Below are positions 11,032 through 21,588 of a DNA stretch of 64,000 nucleotides, in pieces. The stretch covers positions 176,001-240,000 of the forward strand of contig JAWNZC010000352.1 of assembly GCA_035771165.1 (NCBI GenBank). Reading direction: 5' to 3'. The notes under the pieces are model-generated. The model searched no databases. It saw nothing but the letters and a program-made list of their open reading frames with translations, and had not been told where the DNA came from. The position numbers and the translations under genes were made by a program. How positions within the stretch are numbered: position 1 is the first letter of the stretch; each line of letters opens with the position of its first letter. This DNA comes from Paragorgia papillata. Lineage: Eukaryota > Cnidaria > Anthozoa > Scleralcyonacea > Coralliidae.

Positions 11032-12063
11032 TTAGTCAGTTGTAATATAACCAACAAGCCGAACACGATACCAGTTGTTTGAACCACCCGTTCTGTAAGA
11101 ACTTGTCACCTTGAACACTATTTCATTGGAAAGATTGCTGCTCCATGGAATCGTTTGTTCATAGTAGAATGTGTTAGCGTAAACATTAAAATGAGTGTTG
11201 TAACCATAGACCTTCCCTTCTGGTTTGTTGTTGCCTTTTTGGTGAGCTTCATAGTTGAGATAAGCGTGACCATTCTTGTTCCAGAAGCTACAGTAAACTG
11301 ATATCAGAATGCCACGGGTTGCTTTCGGTAAGACGAGAGGCAGTTTTTGGGTGTAGGTTGGTGTGGACTGATGCAGTTCGATTTTTTCCAATTGGTTCAG
11401 TACTTCATTTGCGCGATGCAATGTCCACTTTCCTTGACCGGTTTGTAAATTCGCAATTTGTTTTTTCTGGCTATTTAGTTCCGTTTCAGCGCGAACGAGT
11501 TTTGCTGCCAACTGCGCCAAATTTTTCTCGAGATTCAAAAATCTTTCCTCTCTCAAGTACTTTGTCTCGCAAAGAACTCCAGAATAACCAGGTGCGCACT
11601 CGCACGTGAACCCAGTTCTTGTTGTCTTGCAGTAACCACCGTTTCTACAAGGACATTTCTGGCCACAGCTGGGACCATAATATCCGCTGCTACGATCACA
11701 ACGACAGGAAAAACAACGAAAACCATCTTGGCAAATGGCGTTGTTTTTACAAGAAGACGAGGAGCAGTCGTTGCCATCATTAGCGAAGAACTTGTGGATT
11801 TTCAAGCGATCTCCTAAAGCTGTAATTCCAATGTCGTTGAGCTGCTTTAAGGTAAGACTCCCAAGCACGCTTTCATCGATATTATGGTTCTTTAGTTTTG
11901 TCACATAAGACATCAGATTCCCGCCAGAAATACCAGCTAACTTCAGTAACTCTTTGACTGTAATGCCATAGGTACAGTGCGATGTTTGACCTGCAGATGT
12001 GCTCAAAATGAGCGTACAACCAACGACAACGAAGAGCAGAAGGAAAGATTTTAACATTGTCAT
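11032..12063 (-). CDS. Secreted SAM-like, EGF, coiled-coil protein, intronless
   Basis: Single exon, 343 residues from the ATG at 12063; an upstream in-frame ATG at 12075 adds four. The order is: signal peptide (MLKSFLLLFVVVGCTLILST); a SAM-like helical domain at about 32-90 (TVKELLKLAGISGGNLMSYV, then LGSLTLKQLNDIGITALGDR and LKIHKFF); two EGF modules at about 100-168 (last one CRNGGYCKTTRTGFTCECAP...GYSGVLCE); a heptad-rich coiled coil at about 172-218; and a C-terminal beta-rich domain at about 238-343 with repeated aromatic strands (YLNYEAH, NTFYYEQ, NWYRVRLVGY). SAM domains are normally cytosolic or nuclear, so a secreted one is unusual. A coiled coil before a globular beta domain suggests an oligomeric secreted or lectin-like molecule, but the C-terminal family is not identified. 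Confidence 0.8.
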   Translation of the reverse strand: MTMLKSFLLLFVVVGCTLILSTSAGQTSHCTYGITVKELLKLAGISGGNLMSYVTKLKNHNIDESVLGSLTLKQLNDIGITALGDRLKIHKFFANDGNDCSSSSCKNNAICQDGFRCFSCRCDRSSGYYGPSCGQKCPCRNGGYCKTTRTGFTCECAPGYSGVLCETKYLREERFLNLEKNLAQLAAKLVRAETELNSQKKQIANLQTGQGKWTLHRANEVLNQLEKIELHQSTPTYTQKLPLVLPKATRGILISVYCSFWNKNGHAYLNYEAHQKGNNKPEGKVYGYNTHFNVYANTFYYEQTIPWSSNLSNEIVFKVTSSYRTGGSNNWYRVRLVGYITTD

Positions 12064-12075
12064 GACTGAAGACAC

Positions 12076-13664
12076 AAACTGATAACTACCTTTGGGTTTA
12101 GCAGCTTTTTTTATATTACAGGATTACGGAACATTGTGTCGTAGGATATGCGTCAGAGTACGATTGATCTGTCAGATCCTGCCACGAATAACAACAGCTT
12201 AGCATTGAACTTTGGCTGAGGAAATTCGTATTGTTCGTCAGTAGACGCTAAGTTCACAAAGCTATGACGTTCATTGATTAAGAAAATTTGGCTCGCCACA
12301 ATGTTCGGCCGCTCGTATTGTATATATTATTATATAACCATACATCACTTAGTAGGCAAGTTTGGTCCGAGTTTGAAAAAAAAATGATCTCTTCTGGACC
12401 AATAGAAAAGCCGCTTATACGCCAGGAATACGATAATAAACTAGACATTCTCGGAGATTCCAAAGTTTAATGTTTGAGGACACCCCCTCCCTCACCCCAA
12501 AACAATGTTGAGTAAACTACATGCGAACTGTGTCGGCACTTTTCCAGTGTTCAAAGCAACATGGAAAAGGGGGACGGCGGTGAAATGTTTTGCGTAATCT
12601 ATCGTTAAAAGGATGTATACTCATGCTCATGCCTACGTAATACGTATACGGAGCTTACTTCCTGTGCCTAATTGTTGATCCCAGGAGCTACGTCTTATGT
12701 ACCTTTGTGGTTGTGAAATTAAAAACAGTGACGCATGGATTATTAAGTTGACTTTGATCAAAACATTTCTCTTCTCGATCTAAGCATAAGCACGACGACT
12801 TACACAAGCGTTATCGGGCAAATGAATTCTTTGTACTTCCTAAGTATAAAGCGCATTTGTACAAAACCCAAGACGTTCACTCGGGCTATGAATCGAAGGC
12901 TGAATGTGGTGCATACTTCACACTGGTGAACATATTTACGATCATCGTCAGCTACATTTGATATCTGATCACTGTTGAACTACAAAGTAAGTCAGTGAGT
13001 TCAAAATCTACCAAGAACACCTTTATCAAAAGACAAAGCTGTTCAACTCTATGGCCAACTCCAAAAGCGAAAGGAGCAAGGATCTTACAATATGTCAGTC
13101 ACACGGCTAACAATTCACCGGAAGCATGGATAATAGCGGGAAGTAAAATGTGCAAAAATGAAAAATCCGGCTTCACACCCAAAAAAAACAAAAAAACAAA
13201 ACCCGAAACCTAGACTTGGCCTATAGAATTTTAAGACACAATTTAGTTTAATAATTTAAACATATCGAGAAGCCTACAAGGGCTGATGTAGTTTAAAGAA
13301 AACTAGCAGCGAGACCGAACTACATACAACTAATGCAAATGTCAGTATTAAAGGAATAGCAAATAATTTTCCGTGCAGGATACAGTGATCTAAATACTTG
13401 GGGAGAAAAGTGGATGAAAAGTATATTAGCTTTTCAAAAGTCGAGCAACATCCCAATTAATGTTTGGACCACAATATCAGGCTGCACGGGGAAACATTTG
13501 GTATTTGCTTAATTTGTAAAATATCAACAGGGGATTAAAAGATGGATGAAGTTTGCAATTCTCCCAAAGTTTATTTGGCAGAAATTTTAACGCACGGGAT
13601 ACTTTGATCCTTGCCACAAAGTTACAATATATAGGGAGAATAAAATATGTTGCTATGACGTAGC
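12076..13664. other. Intergenic, no supported gene
   Basis: Holds the presumed promoter of the minus-strand SAM/EGF gene (a TTTATATTAC box lies at about 12110-12120, some 50 bases upstream of the ATG). The remaining short frames, such as 12995-13213, have low complexity or end in poly-lysine runs and show no domain. Confidence 0.4.
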
Positions 13665-14242
13665 AATAACTACGGTGGCCCGTAAGGGCCACCTCTTCTC
13701 CGTACAAACACGTAGCTTCTCCGTGGAAATTGAGCTTCTCCGTGGAAAAGTGACGCTTCTCCATGGAAATACAAACGTGTTCCGCAGAATCGTATCACTT
13801 TTCCGTCTAAACACCCGCCTTCTCTTTCTAAGTGCACGTCTGCAGCGGTAAACGAAACCTTTCTACATGAAAATAGTAAACTTCTTTCGGATAGCGCCAC
13901 GTTTCTCCATACAAATACGTCACTTCTCCGTGGAAATATGCACCTTCTCCGTAGAAATATGCACCTTCTCCGCAGAAACTTCAAAAACACCCCCCGGAAT
14001 CACCCCCTGGATACTGTAGTGTTATTGTTCCGGGGGATTAGAGAATCAATTTAGAACACTAGCGCCGTATTATGTCATCAAATACAAACCAAAGTGTTGA
14101 CAAGTGCTGGTAATTTAATCATTTCCAGCATCCTTCGGCTTTCTGTTTTTGAGTTGAAGAAAACGTAGCAGATTGTTCAACAGGGATATCTTCAAGATAG
14201 ATAATTTAAACCCGTATAAAAGTATAGCGACATCGGGATAGA

Positions 14243-14461
14243 GTGCTTCATTTCAGAAATCATTCCGAATTTCCAACGCGTTTTCGTTTTCATATAACTG
14301 AACTTTTAAAAACAGTTCCCAAAGCCGAGACTTTTGGAAGTGATGAAATGGTTTGGACATGTAGACCACCTGAAGAAAGGTTGATATTGGCCGACTTTTT
14401 CTTATATTCCCCGGATTCGAGCATGAATTTTCGCGCGTTAGAAGACGTCATTTTTAGTTGA
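14243..14461 (+). CDS. Hypothetical 72-residue frame in palindrome arm (left)
   Basis: This frame occurs once in each arm (here + and at 15038-14820 on the minus strand) with identical protein. It is not repetitive, contains a balanced set of residues (for example FGSDEMVWTCRPPEERLILA) and ends in a normal stop. I do not recognise it. It may be a captured or decayed transposon-encoded peptide, or chance. Confidence 0.25.
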   Translation: MLHFRNHSEFPTRFRFHITELLKTVPKAETFGSDEMVWTCRPPEERLILADFFLYSPDSSMNFRALEDVIFS

Positions 14462-14685
14462 TACAATTATAAATAACTTGACAAAAATTACCCCTAATTA
14501 ATTCATTTCCCACAATTGTTACAAGAACCATAATTCTCCAGAGGCTCTGTATGGCAATTATCGCATTGCTGGATACCAGTACTGCCGCAGTACTCAAACC
14601 TTACTATATTTCGAAGAATGACGCTGTCGGTACGTGTCGTAAGGCACTGTTCGCAAGGGAACTCGCACATCACAAAATGTTATTA

Positions 14686-14778
14686 AAAGTCGATATGGCA
14701 TCAGGTATCCAGCAATGCGAGAATTGCCATACAGAGCCTCTGGAGAATTATGGTTCTTGTAACAATTGTGGGAAATGA
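14686..14778 (+). other. Possible zinc-ribbon-like peptide in palindrome
   Basis: A frame ending at 14778 finishes with CENCHTEPLENYGSCNNCGK, a CxxC-x10-CxxC arrangement typical of small zinc ribbons. The left arm encodes the same ending on the minus strand with one substitution (E to D). It could be the last exon of a transposon protein. No upstream partner is seen, so this is only a motif observation. Confidence 0.3.
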
Positions 14779-14819
14779 ATTAATTAGGGGTAATTTTTGT
14801 CAAGTTATTTATAATTGTA

Positions 14820-15038
14820 TCAACTAAAAATGACGTCTTCTAACGCGCGAAAATTCATGCTCGAATCCGGGGAATATAAGAAAAAGTCGGCCAATATCAA
14901 CCTTTCTTCAGGTGGTCTACATGTCCAAACCATTTCATCACTTCCAAAAGTCTCGGCTTTGGGAACTGTTTTTAAAAGTTCAGTTATATGAAAACGAAAA
15001 CGCGTTGGAAATTCGGAATGATTTCTGAAATGAAGCAC
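14820..15038 (-). CDS. Hypothetical 72-residue frame in palindrome arm (right)
   Basis: Mirror copy of the left-arm frame, with identical amino acids. Identity shows only how recent or homogenised the arms are and is not evidence of selection. Function unknown. Confidence 0.25.
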   Translation of the reverse strand: MLHFRNHSEFPTRFRFHITELLKTVPKAETFGSDEMVWTCRPPEERLILADFFLYSPDSSMNFRALEDVIFS

Positions 15039-15610
15039 TCTATCCCGATGTCGCTATACTTTTATACGGGTTTAAATTATCTATCTTGAAGATATCCCTG
15101 TTGAACAATCTGCTACGTTTTCTTCAACTCAAAAACAGAAAGCCGAAGGATGCTGGAAATGATTAAATTACCAGCACTTGTCAACACTTTGGTTTGTATT
15201 TGATGACATAATACGGCGCTAGTGTTCTAAATTGATTCTCTAATCCCCCGGAACAATAACACTACAGTATCCAGGGGGTGATTCCGGGGGGTGTTTTTGA
15301 AGTTTCTGCGGAGAAGGTGCATATTTCTACGGAGAAGGTGCATATTTCCACGGAGAAGTGACGTATTTGTATGGAGAAACGTGGCGCTATCCGAAAGAAG
15401 TTTACTATTTTCATGTAGAAAGGTTTCGTTTACCGCTGCAGACGTGCACTTAGAAAGAGAAGGCGGGTGTTTAGACGGAAAAGTGATACGATTCTGCGGA
15501 ACACGTTTGTATTTCCATGGAGAAGCGTCACTTTTCCACGGAGAAGCTCAATTTCCACGGAGAAGCTACGTGTTTGTACGGAGAAGAGGTGGCCCTTACG
15601 GGCCACCGTA

Positions 15611-16372
15611 AATAACCCCATGTCCGCCATTCTGGGTTAACTTTTTAACTGGCAGTTAATAGCCTTCTCCAACGGTTCCACGCTACATCTTATTGACTCC
15701 ACTTTATGCTGTAGCTAACATGTGTCGTTTATCTATCAATAAATATCAACTAACACTTCGTTTATCAGTAAAATATCAACTAACACTTGGTTAACTGCAC
15801 ATATACTCAAAACTCGATAGTGTCTCTCGGAGATTCATAGTATATCAATGGAAAATGTTGTCGCAACAATGTAACAAACTGTATTTCTAAATTGACACCG
15901 CTTTCAAATGTCGTCGACTTTGGCTAAACAAAACCAAATGAAAAATAAAGCAAGTACTGTAAGTAACAAGAGTGAAAATAAAAGATAGATACTAACACCT
16001 ACCAACCCAATATCGTTCTTACCTAGTCCACGATCCATTTGGTCAGCACCAGAAATCGAGACCTCGGTAAATGCTTCACGTTACGTACCACATAATTGTA
16101 TCATTTATATATACGAGAGATTAAACGTGCCGAAATGTAATCCAAAAGTGACAGTGATGGTAGTGACAGTGATGGTGCTGATAGTAGTGGCGGTACTGAT
16201 GATGGTAGTACTAGTGGTAGTATTAAATTGTGGTAATACTACTGGTGGTAGTACTAATGGTGGTAATACAAATGGTGGTGGTAATACAAATGGTGGTAGT
16301 AGTACAAATGATACAGTAGTAGTGGTATAAAGGGTTAATGGTAATAGGGAAGTGGTAGAATGGTGCACTTAC
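15611..16372. other. 3' side of bromodomain gene with GGT/ATC-rich satellite
   Basis: The run at 16150-16328 is an imperfect trinucleotide array (AGTGGT, GGTAAT, GGTAGT) that opens false frames on both strands. A short segment at 16062-16023 on the minus strand has a donor-like end (CTAGGTAAG) and could be a small exon of the bromodomain gene, but its acceptor is weak. Sequence at 15660-15960 has no coding signal. Confidence 0.4.
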
Positions 16373-18237
16373 CAAGTTAAACTGGTAACAGTTCTGAAAC
16401 ATTAACTTCATATCCTCCACAAAGTCATAAACTGATTCATAACTAACACTTTCTAGTTTGGATTTTATTTTACCAAGATCCATAGGTCTCTTGATCACTT
16501 CGTAATATTGAGGAACCTAAAATGTTTATATCAGAATACAAACTACAATAATCAAGACAATCATCAGACATGAGAGTGTCCACAGGGAATCTCTATACCA
16601 AAACGGACAACCCACAATATATATATATATATATGGGATGAGAGTAATTACTACCGCATATAATCACCTTCTTGGGGTCCACAGGTCGAGCAAAAGGATA
16701 GGAGTCGTCGCACGCCCAAATTTCTGTCAGTATCTCATCGCATCGCTAAAAATATGACAAAATAGTTCATCATGTGTAGAATAACAATTTATTTTATAAA
16801 CATTGACATTTCATTCTGATGAAGGTCCCGCTGAAACGGTCAGTATTTCGTAATCGAAACTAATCTTGGCAATTTACCACCTCTCCACTTTGCTCTATTA
16901 CATTAGTGCAATACAAAGATTTTTTTGCAACTGGGAAAAATCTTATCTAAACCTAAACTTAGTTAAACCTTTTTGAACGTAGCTTTAAAGAGTTACTATA
17001 TTTCTACATAGCTCGGCAAAGAGATCTGGTCCCGAGACACAGAAACCCCAAGGCAAGATTAGTGCTTAAAAAATACATATGTGTATAAATACACTGTTTA
17101 TTGATATAAACCATGTATACAGGATTTATTTAAACAAAATGTGTTTCTTTTACTTACACTCAACTCTTTAGACGCTTCATTGCGCCTTGTCTTTCTGTTA
17201 AATGGCGTAACCCAATTCGACTGGCTCAGTTTTCGTTTGAAATGGTTTTTCTTGTCATTTATGAAATCTAAGCAAAAATGCAAGTCATTAACCAATGCCA
17301 GCCCAAAACGGGCGCTTTATTATTTTACTGTCTAAAGCTAGACGATTTTACTCTGTTTAACGCCAGCTAGACGATTTCATTGGTAAAAAAAAATACCCTA
17401 AATCAAACACCTGGATCGTTTTCTGTTTTATTTGTTGCAGTCAACCTCTCTTCACTTCCTTCTGCCAGCCTCTCTTCTCTCTTCATGTATGTAGTATCGT
17501 TTTCCTTATCATCTCCCTCTTCAGAACAACCACAAAATTCTTCATCTGCACCATTCAAACTTTGATCGTCCACGGTAGTGGAGAGTGGTTGCGACGATGA
17601 ATTCTAAAGTGAAGGCAAAAATAATTCCAAATCTGCAATACCTAACATTTCTTTAAAAATCTTTTATGAAACTAATAATAAGTTAAAACAAAAGTACTAT
17701 ATAACATCAATTTCATTTAATTTCATTCCAGTTAATTTCATTTCAGAAATAAGACTACAGTAGAAAAAAGTTATGAGTCCGGCCGAACATTTCTCATGAG
17801 TTCCGACAGGACCCAGGTTCCGGTGTATGCCTGCCCTATAAAAGTAGTAAATACCTCATCATCTTGAAAGAACATCGGGCTAGAGTTACGAGAATATTCT
17901 GGTATAAGAGAATAGGTATCATCATTGTTACATGTTGCATGATCTAGAAATTTATTAAATAAAAACAAAACAAATTACTAGAGCTAAGGCATATGTATGA
18001 ACTCTAATTACTTAGCTAAAATATAAGAAATTAGCTAATTGTATTCTCTTCACACGATTAGCCTCCCGGACGCTCCCTTCTTCTGCTGGCTTCGCTTTCC
18101 TCGCCAATACACACCATACAACGTTCTTTACAAGTACTATTTTACAATCATAATTCAATTTAATTTAAGATATTTAAGTTTTTAATTAATTGAATCCTTA
18201 TGATTATGTAAAGCGCCACTGAAGTGGCGCTATATAA

Positions 18238-18289
<52 letters not shown>

Positions 18290-19536
18290 TTCTTCGACTA
18301 AACGTTGTTATATAAAATAAAAACTTACCTTTACTAGTAATTTCAACACAATATTAGTCATTTACCTTCACAAAGATCATCAAACGTGCTTGATATATAG
18401 CCTGGCTGTTTAACTATCTCCAACAAGTCACGATGAACATTTACTGAAATTCGTAATGTTGGTGAAACTAAATCTTTAATCTTTTTGTTTGCAAGAAATC
18501 CATCCATCTCCTTCGCAATACTGTGAAAACCATTTGCAACAACAAGATTATCTTCAGCCAACAACGCTTTACCTATTAGCGTAATACAGTACAAAAATTA
18601 CAGTTTACCACCTTTTCACTTTGCTCTAGCTAAAACACTGTAGGCAGTTGAAATCAATGAAATTATAAATTAATACAACTTTTTGATATCTCTTTCAAGT
18701 CTCTTTCAATATCTGTATACATGTACTGTACGATCCCCAGACTTGTGCCATTTCACTGTGAAATGGGCAACCATTGTTCTACAATACTCAGCCATTGTTC
18801 TAGGGCAAGATGGTACAATGGCCAGTTCAAGCCTGACAATCTCTCCGTTATGTACACTCAAACTACACAATACTCTTTAAACCCACAAAAACATTTCAAA
18901 ATTTCCAGCCAGTACTGTACAGTGTATCTTACCTTGACTTACAAGTTTTTCAGCCATTGACAATGTTTGTCTCATTTCCTTTAACACAGGCTTAGATTGG
19001 GTAATTTCCAATAAATTTGTCAGTTGATGTTGAAATGATTCCTCATGTTTTACTAAAAGCAAGCTCAAACTACTAAAAAACCGTTTGACTTCATTTCTTG
19101 CATCCTCTATAGAAGTACTAATATTCCTACTACATATTTCCATTTTCTTACAAATAGTATCAGACAATAGCCCAAGCTCAGCAATCCTTTCTTCTAACTT
19201 GCTTTTCATGACTGAAGCAATGCCATCAATAGGTTCGACACTGTTAGTGGCAAACTCCCTAGGAGGCATCTCTCGGACACACATACAACACATAAAACAG
19301 TTCTTTACTTTGTTTTGATACTCCAAAGTCAGTTTATGTTGAGAACACATTTTACGTGGTGTCAATATTTTATCGTGGTCCTCCTTCCTTCGTTTTAACT
19401 TGTGTTCTTTATCATAACATTCTTGACAATAGTTTACCCAGCATTGAGGACAATAATAAATAGCAATATTGCCATCACAATATTCCTGACAACGTTCAAA
19501 GTCCTTTCTGTCATTATCTTTATCGACTTCACACAT
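16373..19536 (-). CDS. B-box, coiled-coil, bromodomain protein (TRIM/TIF1-like), incomplete
   Basis: Seven exons with fully consistent phases: 19536-18933, 18572-18366, 17943-17855, 17603-17411, 17267-17158, 16745-16668 and 16516-16373. They give about 475 residues before the 3' end is lost. Exon 1 holds a cysteine-rich B-box pair (CQEYCDGN...YYCPQCWVNYCQECYDKEH, then CSQHKLTLEYQ...CFMCCMC). A long helical coiled coil follows (MKSKLEERIAEL to MAEKLVSQ). The middle is acidic and disordered (EEFCGCSEEGDDKEND). The last two exons hold a bromodomain: YPFARPVDPKK, then VPQYYEVIKRPMDLGKIKSK and the acetyl-lysine-binding region MFQNCYQFN. The layout is that of TIF1-type chromatin readers, although RING and PHD fingers are not seen. 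An acceptor directly before the ATG at 19536 suggests that upstream exons, perhaps with a RING, exist. The final bromodomain helix is also missing. Confidence 0.75.
18238..18287. repeat. (TTA)n microsatellite
   Basis: About sixteen TTA/ATT units directly after GCGCCACTGAAGTGGCGCTA, a short hairpin often found at the end of marine invertebrate repeats. It sits in an intron of the bromodomain gene. Confidence 0.9.
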
Positions 19537-20190
19537 CTACATGTAAAAAACATTTAATTAATAATGCATCTCAGCCTCTCAGGACCACTGTCCTTGATGT
19601 TGATTTTTTTCTGGTGTGAATTTCTAAGTTTAAGCATACTAATTTTGATGATTTACATGTATTCACCTTATTTGCTTGGTCTGTACAGGAAAATATCAGA
19701 CCATATCAGATCAGGTCATGTACTAGTCTGTCAAGACCTTGATCTGATATCTCTTACAGACCTTGTTCTCGGTTTAAAATCTCTTAATATATTTGTTTGT
19801 ATTTATACATTTTGAAACAGCAGTTTGACAATAGATACCATAAAAAAGTTGTTTTTTGTATAATGTCTACAAGTCCTACTGGCTGAAACCCTGTAAAGTT
19901 GGGGGGGGGAGTACTCTTGTATATTCAGGTATGTGGCTTATTCAAGTTCCTTATCAACATTTGTACCTAGCTGTACAGGAGAAGTAACAATAGGACTCTA
20001 GGTCCCTTACAAGGTTATCCTCCTAAGGTCTAGGTGTTGGTTTTACGGAGGGAGGAAAACCGGAGTACCCAGCGAAAAACCCTCTGGGATAGGTTATACA
20101 ATTAATTTGTCCATTCTGGTCTGGAATAGGGGGCATATTTTGGTCTGAGTTAGGGTATGGATGATGATGTGACACCAGTGCTGGGATAGG
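19537..20190. other. Repeat debris upstream of the bromodomain gene
   Basis: Contains a solo copy of the SINE tail at about 20030-20090 (TTTTACGGAGGGAGGAAAAC with CCCAGCGAAAAACCCTC), followed by degenerate GGTCTGGGATAGGG words up to 20270. No gene is visible. Confidence 0.5.
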
Positions 20191-20269
20191 GTTTTTATTT
20201 TTTTTAGTTTAGGTCTGGCATAGGGTATGAAAAATTGCCTTTTTAGGTCTGGGAGAGGGTCAGGATTTT

Positions 20270-20585
20270 GAGGTCACAGTGGTACACCATCATCATCATC
20301 ATCACATTTTCCAGCTGGGATTAGTCCCACACTGGTGTGGGGTCAGCCACTCGGATAATATTTCACCAATACTGTCTTCTGGGAGTACCGGTAGTCCCTT
20401 AAGTTTCATGTCCTTTTGTACATCACTCCATCTCTTCCTTGGTCTTCCTCTATACCTCTACTACCATCAACGTTTTAGTCCATTGCTTGTCTTATTGCAC
20501 TTTCTTCCTTGCCTCTCAAGATATGTCCATACCATCTTAATCTTGCATCTCTTATCTTCTCAGTGGTACACCCATACCCATCACT
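20270..20585 (-). pseudogene. 3' end of a decayed non-LTR retrotransposon (LINE)
   Basis: Read on the minus strand this gives the typical end of a LINE reverse-transcriptase ORF: an IRDARLRWYGHILR-like segment (frame-disrupted), then RGRPRKRWSDVQKDMKLKG, and finally a (GAT)n 3' tail (20288-20302 on the plus strand as CAT repeats). In-frame stops interrupt it. The conserved wording places it among non-LTR elements, but I cannot name the clade. It is a 5'-truncated fossil without activity. Confidence 0.65.
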
Positions 20586-20857
20586 GGAAGCATCACTGTT
20601 CATATCGATGCCACTGATTGTATGATTTGCATCGATTATCATTTGCTAGAATCATCCCATAAATAGACAGACACCTTTATTTATTCTAGTCTGGGTAATC
20701 CTTTCAGCAATTAAAACAAACGCTGTTATCAATAGGAGCCCTGACAAACTATGAATACTGTTACAATGATGTTCTAATTATATATTATTATTCTTTATTT
20801 AAGGAGGATAAGTTTTTCAGCAGAGCTGGTGGGGTCCTCCATTTACAGCTAAGACCT

Positions 20858-21067
20858 ATAGGTGTTGATTTTACGGAGGGAGGAAAACTGGAGAACCCAA
20901 CGAAAAACCCTCGAAGCACAGGAGAGACCAACTAAACTCTACTCACATGAGTCCCCACCCCGAGAACGGGGCTATTCCTAGACGGTCACCCATCCAAGTA
21001 CTAACCCCATCTAACTGGGCTTAACTATTGGTGAGAGGCAGCACCCTAATAGCACACGCCACCCGTG
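20858..21067 (-). mobile_element. 5S rRNA-derived SINE (SINE3-like), copy 1
   Basis: On the minus strand the 5' part aligns by eye with 5S rRNA, including the AAGTTAAGCCC region and GGTTAGTACTTGGATGGGTG plus ACCGTCTAGGAATA, which carry the internal polymerase III promoter. The 3' part is a tail with GTGAGTAGAGTTTAGTTGGT and GGGTTTTTCGTTGGGTTC, ending in CCTCCCTCCGTAAAATCAAC. A second copy lies at 28331-28552. Confidence 0.8.
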
Positions 21068-21588
21068 CTATATATAAATAACTAGTAAGCACTATCAGCC
21101 TCTGGGACGGGGGGAGAGTGAGCAACTTTCACTATATAACACCACTGCAGCTCATTTTGTTATTTATACATACTTTATTATGATCTATAAATACGGCTGG
21201 CGCCAGAACATGAAAAGCTTAAAATATTAAAAGCAAAGCATATCTTCAATAACGTATATTATAGCGACAACATGATATAAACATTGACTAGTCAAAATCA
21301 AAATGATCAAAATGGCACGTCTTGGAGATTTGTCATTTATTTTGATTGTAAATCCACAATAATTAATGACAAATACTATATAATGACCACAGATATACAA
21401 ACCTTTAAAAGTCCTAGATAAAAACTGGAAATTACACAGCCACACTGACAGAATAATAAACGTTTGATGTTTGAATTTGAAATCAATGCAAATTTACAAA
21501 CTCGTGTGCAAGCAAATGGCGCGAATACGATGTTGTAACGGTCGTAACCCGATAGCCTCACGAAAGATGACGAATGAAACATTACAAG
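21068..21588. promoter_or_regulatory. UHMK1 promoter region
   Basis: No gene in between. The sequence CAAGATGGCGGC, a strong YY1-type motif, overlaps the UHMK1 start codon (21585-21596). Such a placement is well known for TATA-less housekeeping promoters and sets the start codon choice. A 68-codon minus-strand frame over the region looks like chance. Confidence 0.5.

Larger units (their letters stand above)
13671..15610. mobile_element. Near-perfect 1.94-kb fold-back element
   Basis: Two arms of about 907 bases (13671-14577 and 14704-15610) are reverse complements without a length difference, as shown by mirrored frames at exactly symmetric coordinates (14243-14461 and 14820-15038). The only mismatch I noticed is near the loop, GATAATTGC versus GAGAATTGC. 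The ends are TACGGTGGCCCGTAAGGGCC and its complement, flanked by the direct repeat AATAAC on both sides (13665-13670 and 15611-15616), which is a plausible 6-bp target duplication. The loop (about 126 bases) holds the TTTGAGTACTGC end sequence of the 10.3-kb element. No transposase is present. Confidence 0.85.

Noticed and set aside
13671..15610. Palindrome as a pure assembly or library artefact
   Set aside because: Flanking direct repeat AATAAC, one arm difference, a unique loop and defined ends favour a true element, although long-read confirmation is desirable.
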